Positions 5,453 through 11,560 of a stretch of DNA of 12,611 nt are shown piece after piece. Made by a program: the position numbers and the translations under genes. Below the pieces are notes generated by a model. It was not told the origin of the DNA, made no database searches, and saw only the letters and a list, made by a program, of their open reading frames with translations. The stretch is taken from assembly GCA_019245995.1 (NCBI GenBank), contig JAFAQW010000092.1, positions 1 to 12,611 of the forward strand. Reading direction: 5' to 3'. Numbering within the stretch: position 1 is the stretch's first letter; each line of letters opens with the position of its first letter. This DNA is from Vulcanimicrobiota bacterium (lineage in GTDB: Bacteria > Vulcanimicrobiota > Vulcanimicrobiia > Vulcanimicrobiales > Vulcanimicrobiaceae).

Positions 5453-7897
5453 TCATACGCGCGCGAGAGGCCGCAGCACGTCGAGTTTTGCCGCTCGCGC
5501 CTTGCGGTCGCTGGGCCTACCGATCAGATGAACCTCGCGCAGATCTCCGGCGCTCATATCGACGCGCGCGGTATGGCCGCGGAACTCCAACAGAACGTTG
5601 CGAGGACGATCGAGGTGATTGCACACGAAGATGCGCACGGCGCCCGATTCGTCCTCGAAGGCGATGGCGCCGACCTCCACCGGGGAAGTGGTGACCTCGT
5701 CGCTTACGTCGCGTCCGGCATAGATGCACGTGAAGGGCTCTTCCGCCGATAGTTCGGGCATGTCGCCGTAGATGACGTCGTTGCGCAAATCGATGACGTA
5801 CGTGCACCGCCGCCCGCCCCAGTGGACCCGCGCGGCGGCCATCCATTGCCAGTTCTTCGGCCGAAGGGGCGCCAAGTGCGGCCGGCCGCTCGTGCGGTAT
5901 CCGTTGAGGCCGCCGACCGTTTCGGCGACGGCCCAGAGGAACTTCGCGCCGGTCCAAGGCGAGAGGTAAATGCCGCGATTGCTGAGCGAACCGCCGTCGA
6001 ACCATTCGGCGAACTCGCCCGGCACCGTATTGCTGGGGCTGCCGCCTTCCATTGCAGCGTACGTCGCATCGAGAAAGTGCACCGCTTCGTCCGTCATTCC
6101 GTTGCGCGCGAGCGCGACAGCATACCAGAGCGTTAGATCCGGCCAAATCCCTCCCAGCAGCCCGAATCCGTAGGAGGGGAAGTACCAAGCGTCCGCCGTC
6201 GAGATCGTTCGAATGCCGACCGGCGTAATAAAGTCGGCCTCCGAGAGCCGCTTTAAAATGGCGCGCCGCTCTTCTTCGTCGGCGATGTTGAACAACACCG
6301 GAAATATCTCGTCGGCCGTAAAGTTGTCCTGATAGTTTCCGTCCTGATCGTAGTTCAGCACGAACGCGACAGTGTCGTCATTGTAAAGGTAGTCCATCAT
6401 CGCTTCGCGCATGCGCCGCGACTCTTCGCCGTAGCGCTGCCAGTGGTCGATGTCGCCGACGACGGCGCACAGCATGGCGGCGGCCTCGAGTGCGAACACG
6501 GCTTCCGCGTTGATCTCCGTGACCGCGCCGTCGAGCGTATAGTACGGAATGATGTTTCGCCACGACGAGATGCCGTAGAGATCGACGCCCTTCGCGCGGC
6601 AGTAGATCAGCCCGCGGTCGTCGCGCTGAGTCAGCAAGTAATCCGTCAGCTTGATCGCCATCGCTATGTGCCCGCGCACCCAGTCGTCGTCGAGCGTCGC
6701 GTTGTAGTGGTGCAGCATCGCGATGAGATGCAGCGGCGAGTCGTCGTTAATGTTGAGGTCGTAGTGCGTCTTGTAGCCGCTCACGCCTCGGACGTACTCC
6801 ACCATCAGTCCGCTCTCTTCGATGGCGTCGTTGAAGACTTCGAGCGCGTTGCGGCTGAACTGGGGCCATAAGTAGTCGAAACCGTGCACCATCCATGAAG
6901 TGTCGCGCGAAACCAGGATGTCGGAGGGCGGCGAGTTCGTCGCGCCCCAGCCGTGAGGATACTGCTTGACGATCCGCAGCATGTTCGCTTTCGCCCAGAC
7001 CACGCCGCGGCTGATCGTGGGCGACGGTGTGAGGAACCGCGCATCCGCTAGACGTTCGGTAAAGTATCGTTGCGTGTCGTGCAGCACGCGCTGATCGTAC
7101 AGCAGCGCTTCGAGGACCGGACGGCTGCGGTCGGTGCCGTCCTTGTGATAGACGACGGCGAGCCGCAGCGATTCACGCGCGCCCGGCGCCACGCCGATGC
7201 GATACTTGAACGCCCCGAAGATGCGGCGGCTGACCAGCTCGGCCTGCTGCGGCGTCACGTCGCCAAACGTCTGAGCCTCGCCTTCTTTGGAGAGCGTGCC
7301 TTCCCGCATGGCGGCGAGCAGCACTTGCTCTCGTAGCGAGAGCTCCACGGCGGCAGGCGCCCGCGACCCGCCCCACCAACGCTCGGCGCCCGTTTCCAAG
7401 TTCTTGGAACAGACGTAGCGGCCGTCGTTCCACGCGCGCACTTGGTGCTCGGGTTCGCCATAAAACCGTTGCCCCACAAGCATCGCCCAAGGATAGAGCG
7501 ACACTTCGGCGGCGACCGCGCTGGGATTGAAGACCGTTACGTCGATCACGAAACAGACCGCGCGGTCGAACGAGGGGCCGTTCGGCACGTAGAACGCCTC
7601 GGTTACGTGAACCCGATGCTCCAGCGTGAATTCCGAGATTTGCGCGTAGGGCAAAAAGGTGAGGTCGCGCTGGATCTCGTGCGGAAAGAACGTGCGATTG
7701 CCGATGCGATACGCGATGTGATGCGTTCCGAAGATGATTTGATCGGTGTCGGCGTCCCAAAGTCCGCGCACTCCGCCCTTTGCGGTCGATTGAGCGTACG
7801 TCTTGTAATTACCCAAAAGCAACCCGTAGGGCGTCTCCGACTCGTGCAGGACGTAGGCGCAAAACTCGTTTCGCTGCGCATCGTAACTCGAACTCAT
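5453..7897 (-). CDS. Glycoside hydrolase, debranching-enzyme-like (alpha/alpha)6 barrel
   Basis: 814 aa, apparently cytoplasmic (no signal peptide). The N-terminal 290 residues form a beta-rich domain (EFCAYVLHE..GNYKTY, RTFFPHEIQRDLTFLP). Residues about 295-690 show the six-hairpin barrel of amylo-alpha-1,6-glucosidase/GH15-like enzymes: ILVSRDTSWMVHGFDYLWP (327-345), LNINDDSPLHLIAMLHHYN (381-399), GLIYCRAKGVDLYGISSWRN (429-448), DGAVTEINAE (456-465), YGFGLLGGIWPDLTLW (576-591) and PGEFAEWFDGGSLSNRGIYLSPW (626-648). Glu461 and Glu631 are candidate acid residues, by position only. A beta-sandwich-like tail follows. The ATG at 7897 is preferred to a start at 8029 because AGAGGT (7907-7902) lies 4 nt upstream and the homologous region begins there; the longer form would run into ispE. 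Glucosidic substrate (glycogen-, trehalose- or exopolysaccharide-derived) is unknown. Confidence 0.8.
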   Translation of the reverse strand: MSSSYDAQRNEFCAYVLHESETPYGLLLGNYKTYAQSTAKGGVRGLWDADTDQIIFGTHHIAYRIGNRTFFPHEIQRDLTFLPYAQISEFTLEHRVHVTEAFYVPNGPSFDRAVCFVIDVTVFNPSAVAAEVSLYPWAMLVGQRFYGEPEHQVRAWNDGRYVCSKNLETGAERWWGGSRAPAAVELSLREQVLLAAMREGTLSKEGEAQTFGDVTPQQAELVSRRIFGAFKYRIGVAPGARESLRLAVVYHKDGTDRSRPVLEALLYDQRVLHDTQRYFTERLADARFLTPSPTISRGVVWAKANMLRIVKQYPHGWGATNSPPSDILVSRDTSWMVHGFDYLWPQFSRNALEVFNDAIEESGLMVEYVRGVSGYKTHYDLNINDDSPLHLIAMLHHYNATLDDDWVRGHIAMAIKLTDYLLTQRDDRGLIYCRAKGVDLYGISSWRNIIPYYTLDGAVTEINAEAVFALEAAAMLCAVVGDIDHWQRYGEESRRMREAMMDYLYNDDTVAFVLNYDQDGNYQDNFTADEIFPVLFNIADEEERRAILKRLSEADFITPVGIRTISTADAWYFPSYGFGLLGGIWPDLTLWYAVALARNGMTDEAVHFLDATYAAMEGGSPSNTVPGEFAEWFDGGSLSNRGIYLSPWTGAKFLWAVAETVGGLNGYRTSGRPHLAPLRPKNWQWMAAARVHWGGRRCTYVIDLRNDVIYGDMPELSAEEPFTCIYAGRDVSDEVTTSPVEVGAIAFEDESGAVRIFVCNHLDRPRNVLLEFRGHTARVDMSAGDLREVHLIGRPSDRKARAAKLDVLRPLARV

Positions 7898-7901
7898 CAA
7901 G

Positions 7902-7907
7902 ACCTCT
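7902..7907 (-). promoter_or_regulatory. Ribosome-binding site fixing the glycoside hydrolase start
   Basis: AGAGGT on the minus strand ends 4 nt before the ATG at 7897. It decides between that start and one 44 codons upstream (8029) that would place the N-terminus inside the divergent ispE coding sequence. It lies in the 88-bp divergent intergenic region, which also holds an AT-rich TAATAT (7907-7912) that could be a -10 box for ispE on the plus strand; no good -35 partner is visible. Confidence 0.6.
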
Positions 7908-7985
7908 AATATGCCGTCGGGCCTTACTGCGGCGGCGCGAGCACAGGCGCCTTCCGGCGCTGCGGCTAACGCATTCCAGCCTCGG

Positions 7986-8870
7986 ATGCCAACGCTCGTG
8001 CTCGCGTCGCCGGCCAAGATCAATCTCACGCTGGAGATTTTGGCGCGGCGCGACGACGGTTACCACGGCGTGCGAAGCACGATCGTGCCGCTCGACTTGT
8101 GCGACGAAATCAGCATCGAACCGAGCTCTCGCTTCGCCTTCGAGTGCAACGTTCCCGAACTGCAGAACAATGAGAATCTCGCCGTCCGAGCGTTGCGCGC
8201 GCTGGGTGAACCGCCGCCTATCCGGCTCCGTCTGCACAAACGCATCCCGGCGCAAGCCGGATTGGGCGGCGGCTCGAGCAATGCCGCGACACTCTTGCGC
8301 GCCGCGATGGAGGGCGCCTTTGGACCGCAACGGGGGCGCGATTGGATGCGCGTCGCGCGCTCGCTCGGCTCCGACGTTCCGTTCTTTTTGGCGGGGACGG
8401 CAGCGCTGGTGGAGGGAACGGGAGAGCGCGTCACGCCTGCAGGCGCTTTGCCGCGATGGCACGCCTTGATCGTCAAGCCGCCGGTCGCGGTCTCCACGTC
8501 CGAAGCCTACCGGAGACTTGACATGGTGGAGCGTGGCGTTCGGCCACGCAAGGGCTCCGTTTCAATCGCGGCGCTCGAAGCGCTTCAACGCGAGCAGTTC
8601 GATCGCGTCGTAGCCCTGCTGCACAACGATTTTCAAGAACCGATTGCACGCTGCAGCGCGGAAATTCGCCAGACCTTCGAGGCACTGCACCTCGCCGGGG
8701 CGGGTAACGCGTTGCTGGCGGGCTCGGGTTCGTGCGTCTTCAGCCTCGCGGAGACGGGGGCGCAGATCGAGGCGCTCGCGTCTCGGGTGAAACTGCCGGC
8801 CGAGTATCTGCGCTTCGCGACGTCCTTCGCCCGTACAGCGAATTGGCGAGAGCCGTGCTCGACGCCGTAG
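7986..8870 (+). CDS. ispE: 4-diphosphocytidyl-2-C-methyl-D-erythritol kinase
   Basis: 294 aa GHMP kinase; phosphorylates the 2-hydroxyl of CDP-methylerythritol with ATP, the fourth step of the MEP isoprenoid pathway, in the cytoplasm. Lys11 in ASPAKINLTLEI binds substrate; the glycine-rich ATP loop is IPAQAGLGGGSSNAA (87-101); Asp130 in GSDVPFF is the catalytic base; GAGNALLAGSGSCVF near the C-terminus is the conserved motif 3. The ATG at 7986 puts Lys11 where the family has it; an upstream in-frame ATG at 7911 would add 25 low-complexity Ala-rich residues and is less likely, although neither has a clear ribosome-binding site. The C-terminal tail overlaps the next gene by 16 nt. Divergent from the glycoside hydrolase. 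Confidence 0.95.
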   Translation: MPTLVLASPAKINLTLEILARRDDGYHGVRSTIVPLDLCDEISIEPSSRFAFECNVPELQNNENLAVRALRALGEPPPIRLRLHKRIPAQAGLGGGSSNAATLLRAAMEGAFGPQRGRDWMRVARSLGSDVPFFLAGTAALVEGTGERVTPAGALPRWHALIVKPPVAVSTSEAYRRLDMVERGVRPRKGSVSIAALEALQREQFDRVVALLHNDFQEPIARCSAEIRQTFEALHLAGAGNALLAGSGSCVFSLAETGAQIEALASRVKLPAEYLRFATSFARTANWREPCSTP

Positions 8871-9613
8871 TCTTGGCCGGCGGACCGCACGACGCGATAG
8901 CGCGTCTGCAGCCCGGCGCGCCCAACAAAGCCTTCGTCGAGATCGACGGCATCACGTTGGTGGGTCGCGTCCTCGCGGCGTTGCGAGGTTCGTCGCACAT
9001 CCGGCGCATCGTCGCCGTCGCACCGCTCGCACAGCGCCACCATCCGGCCCTGACGCTCGTTGACGATCTCCGTCCCGACGGCGTGCACATCACCGAAAGC
9101 CTGCGCAACGGACTGCGAGATCTCGCCCCTGACGCGGATGCGCTGGTCGTCGCATCGGATCTTCCCGTGCTCACGCCGGCGGCCGTCGACGACTTCGCGC
9201 AGCGGGTGCTGGCGCTCGACGCGGACATCGCCTATGGCTGCGTCGAAAAGACCGCGCACCTGCGGCGCTACCCCGCCGTGCCACACACCTGGGCGCACAT
9301 GCGCGATGGCACCTTCTGCGGCGGCGGAATTGTGGGAATGAAGCCGCGCGTGCTTCCATTGCTCGAACGCTTCATCGAGCGTCTCGGCGCGGCGCGCAAA
9401 CATCCGTTCAAACTCGCGTCCCTCTTCGGTTGGGACATGCTCGCGCGCTACGCGGTTCGCCGCCTCACCATCGCGCATGCCGAGGCTCGCGCGGAACACC
9501 TCCTGGGCGCTCGGGCGCGCGCGGCCATATCGCCTTATCCCGAAACGGCGGTCAACGTCGACCGCGTGACCGACGTCGAGCTCGCGCGCCGCCTCGTCAC
9601 GCCTTCCGTATAA
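8855..9613 (+). CDS. MobA-like nucleotidyltransferase (NTP_transf family)
   Basis: 252 aa. Starts at a GTG inside the end of ispE (16-nt overlap), preceded by GGCGAGAG. Residues 1-30 (LDAVVLAGG, then PNKAFVEIDG with Lys25) and ALVVASDLPVLTP (96-108, metal-binding Asp102) define a Rossmann-like nucleotidyltransferase of the MobA/IspD/GlmU type; NVDRVTDVELARRL at 234-247 carries the usual second metal-site Asp. The usual LAGGxSxRMGxDK signature is replaced by LAGGPHDAIARLQPGAPNK, so MobA proper is unlikely. Similar proteins with a degenerate signature occur in Firmicutes close to ispE, from memory. Which sugar, cofactor or alcohol it activates is unknown; the ispE linkage invites, but does not show, a role in the MEP pathway or in cell-envelope precursor synthesis. 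It converges with ubiX, with only 7 nt between the stops. Confidence 0.8.
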   Translation: MLDAVVLAGGPHDAIARLQPGAPNKAFVEIDGITLVGRVLAALRGSSHIRRIVAVAPLAQRHHPALTLVDDLRPDGVHITESLRNGLRDLAPDADALVVASDLPVLTPAAVDDFAQRVLALDADIAYGCVEKTAHLRRYPAVPHTWAHMRDGTFCGGGIVGMKPRVLPLLERFIERLGAARKHPFKLASLFGWDMLARYAVRRLTIAHAEARAEHLLGARARAAISPYPETAVNVDRVTDVELARRLVTPSV

Positions 9614-9620
9614 AGCCAGT

Positions 9621-10184
9621 CTACGGCGAACGCCAGCGTTTGAAGAGCTCGTTTGCGATGCCGAACTGGTCGAGCGCCTTGCCCACCGAGTGCGCGATGA
9701 GCTCCTCGACGCTCTGCGGATTAGCGTACATTGCCGGCACCGGCGGCAGAATCACGGCGCCCATCTCTGCGAGCAGCGAGAGCGTGCGGAGATGCCCCAG
9801 GTGGAGCGGAGTTTCGCGCACGACCAAAACGAGCCGGCGCTTCTCCTTCAGGCACACGTCGGCGGCGCGCACCAGCAGGTTGGAGTTCATCGAATACGCG
9901 ATCGCGCTCGCGCTCTTCATCGAGCACGGAATGACGAGCATGCCGTCGGTGAGAAAAGATCCGCTCGAGATCGCCGCGGCGAGATCGTCGTCGCGGTGCG
10001 CGACGTCCGCGAGGCCTTCGAAATCCTCGCCGGCCATGTCCGTTTCCAGTTCGATCGTCCGGCGCGCGGCTGCCGTCAGCACCAAGTGCGTCTCGATTCC
10101 GCCGACGGAACGAAGCGCTTGTAACGCCATGTAGCCGTAAAGGCTTCCGCTGGCTCCGCTGATTCCAACGATGATGCGCCGCAT
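9621..10184 (-). CDS. ubiX: Flavin prenyltransferase UbiX
   Basis: 187 aa. Joins a dimethylallyl group to FMN to make prenylated FMN, the cofactor of UbiD-type decarboxylases. Conserved features: N-terminal GISGASGSLYGY (7-18) of the FMN fold; SGSFLTDGMLVIPCSMKSASAIAYSMNSNLLVRAADVCLKE region (74-114) with the Pro-Cys-Ser/Met-Lys motif and Arg106; RETPLHLGHL at 123-132 containing Glu124; and PPVPAMYANP (147-156) with Tyr153. Length and start agree with the family. No ubiD is in the window, so its client enzyme must be elsewhere. A TATAAG on the minus strand (10218-10213), 28 nt before the ATG, is a plausible -10 box with no clear -35; the ribosome-binding site is weak. The promoter region is shared with the divergent nuclease gene. 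Confidence 0.95.
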   Translation of the reverse strand: MRRIIVGISGASGSLYGYMALQALRSVGGIETHLVLTAAARRTIELETDMAGEDFEGLADVAHRDDDLAAAISSGSFLTDGMLVIPCSMKSASAIAYSMNSNLLVRAADVCLKEKRRLVLVVRETPLHLGHLRTLSLLAEMGAVILPPVPAMYANPQSVEELIAHSVGKALDQFGIANELFKRWRSP

Positions 10185-10212
10185 CTACTGTCGCGCTTCC
10201 ACTGCAACAGGC

Positions 10213-10218
10213 CTTATA
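10213..10218 (-). promoter_or_regulatory. Candidate -10 box of ubiX
   Basis: TATAAG (five of six to consensus) on the minus strand lies in the 74-bp ubiX-nuclease divergent gap and would give a leader of about 20 nt. No recognisable -35 box is found. On the plus strand the same gap has TTGCAG (10225-10230) and TGTAAC (10248-10253) with 17-nt spacing, a poor match that could serve the nuclease gene. Both are weak predictions. Confidence 0.3.
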
Positions 10219-10258
10219 CGCAGCTTGCAGGGGCGCCTGGTGGAAACTGTAACTTGGG

Positions 10259-11560
10259 ATGGTGGTGCCCAACTGCGCCCAACTCGGTGTCTTTCTCGAC
10301 GACGCGGTGGCGTGGCAGCGCGACGGCACAAGCGCATCGCTCGTCCGTCTGATCACTGCTCCATGGTCGGGTGTCGAGCACGACGTCGGCGCGGCGTATG
10401 CCGCATTGGGACGCCGGGGCGTTTCGATCCTGGAAACGATCGAGCGCGGTCGGCTATCGGCACCGCCCGATCAGCGGGAGCAACTCTTGCGTTTTGCTCG
10501 CAATGCGCGCCGCGTGCGCGAGCTGAGCACCGAACGCGACGATGCGGCCGTGCGCGCCGCCGTCGCGGATATCTTCGGCCTGGGCACGGTGGCCGCGGAG
10601 GAGCCGCCTCCGTATGGCGTGCCGGCAGATGAGGAATTCGTCCTAGCGGATCCGCGCGAACCGGAGCCGAGCGCGCCGATTCCGCCCTGGCGGCACCACT
10701 TCAGCGCTTCCTCGCTCAACACGTACGCGGAGTGCGCGCGCAAGTGGTTCTATAAGTACGCGTGCGGAGCCATCGAGGATCCGGCGTCCTCCGCCGGCGT
10801 CTATGGCAAGGCGCTGCACGTAGCATTGGAAGATTTTCACGGCGAATTTCCCCGTCCGCGGCGCGGTGACGAGGCTGCAATGCGCCGACGCATTCGCGAG
10901 TGCGTCAACTGGGCGTTCAACGCATCGCGTGACGGCTTCGCGACCGCGGTGGAGTTCGCGCTGCAGGTGCGGCGTGCTCAGCGAACGGCCCAACGCTACG
11001 TGGATTGGCTCATCGTACAGGCCAAGGAGGCACCCTTCGTGGTGCTCGGTCGCGAGGTCGCCGCAAGCCTGGAAATGGATGGCCGTCCGTTCGTCGGCTA
11101 TATCGACCGGCTCGACCGCGACGAGATTTCCGGTGGAGTCCGCGTCGTGGACTACAAGACCGGACACATCGCCATGAGCGCTTCAGAGTATTGTGAGAAG
11201 GTGCGGCGGTTCCGTGATTTCCAACTGCCGTTTTACTACTGGGCGCGCACCGCTGAAGGCGACCGCGTGACCAAGCTCGTCTTGATCCCTTTGAAGGACG
11301 CCTTGCTCGACGTGCGCCCGATCGTTTTGGACGTCGTCCCGCGTGGGGGCCCGAATACCCGCGACGAGGCGTGCGGAACGATCGGTACCGACGAGCTCGA
11401 GCGTTCGCGAACGCGCATGATGGAGCTGAGCGATAAGCTGGCCTCGGGAACGATGCACCATTGCGAGCCAACGAAGGAGAGCGAGGCGTGCACGTACTGC
11501 GCGTACGCGCTGGCTTGCGTGCAACGGCCGGCCCAGAAGGCTCGGCGCTTCGGAAGTTGA
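10259..11560 (+). CDS. PD-(D/E)XK nuclease with AddB-type Fe-S cluster and vestigial helicase end
   Basis: 433 aa. The C-terminal half (about 147-425) is a RecB/AddB-family nuclease: FSASSLNTYAECARKWFY (148-165); His187 in GKALHVALEDFH; Asp283 in VGYIDRLDR; Asp298 and Lys300 in VVDYKTG; and Gln322/Tyr326 in QLPFYYW. Four cysteines, Cys159 and Cys411-x2-Cys414-x5-Cys420, reproduce the AddB 4Fe-4S spacing, so the cluster should form and the active site looks complete. Residues 1-60 (FLDDAVAWQRDGTSASLVRLITAPWSG) resemble the 2B-side region of UvrD-type helicases just after motif IV, but no Walker A, Walker B, or motifs V and VI are present; 107-146 is an acidic Pro-rich linker. A TAA two codons before the ATG shows that the reading frame does not continue upstream. 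It overlaps the helicase start and is probably one complex with it. Confidence 0.85.
   Translation: MVVPNCAQLGVFLDDAVAWQRDGTSASLVRLITAPWSGVEHDVGAAYAALGRRGVSILETIERGRLSAPPDQREQLLRFARNARRVRELSTERDDAAVRAAVADIFGLGTVAAEEPPPYGVPADEEFVLADPREPEPSAPIPPWRHHFSASSLNTYAECARKWFYKYACGAIEDPASSAGVYGKALHVALEDFHGEFPRPRRGDEAAMRRRIRECVNWAFNASRDGFATAVEFALQVRRAQRTAQRYVDWLIVQAKEAPFVVLGREVAASLEMDGRPFVGYIDRLDRDEISGGVRVVDYKTGHIAMSASEYCEKVRRFRDFQLPFYYWARTAEGDRVTKLVLIPLKDALLDVRPIVLDVVPRGGPNTRDEACGTIGTDELERSRTRMMELSDKLASGTMHHCEPTKESEACTYCAYALACVQRPAQKARRFGS
11474..11479 (+). promoter_or_regulatory. Shine-Dalgarno sequence for an alternative helicase start
   Basis: AAGGAG inside the nuclease gene ends 8 nt before an in-frame GTG at 11488. 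Used as a start, that GTG would add 23 residues to the helicase and make a 73-nt overlap. It is a better ribosome-binding site than anything before the TTG at 11557, but the purine run is also just Lys-Glu codons of the nuclease, so it may be chance. Confidence 0.4.

Noticed and set aside
5440..5463. TATGAT before the Pro-rich gene as a promoter
   Set aside because: It is part of the last codons and stop of the glycoside hydrolase, with a 10-nt operon-style gap; no -35 or extended element supports a separate promoter.
7911..8029. Long versions of ispE (from 7911) and of the glycoside hydrolase (from 8029) that overlap each other
   Set aside because: Both extensions are Ala-rich and outside the conserved family region; the glycoside hydrolase has a good ribosome-binding site at 7897, and ispE aligns best from 7986.
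8633..9499. Minus-strand open frame of 288 codons opposite the nucleotidyltransferase
   Set aside because: Composition and lack of motifs mark it as a shadow; the plus strand holds a clear family protein.
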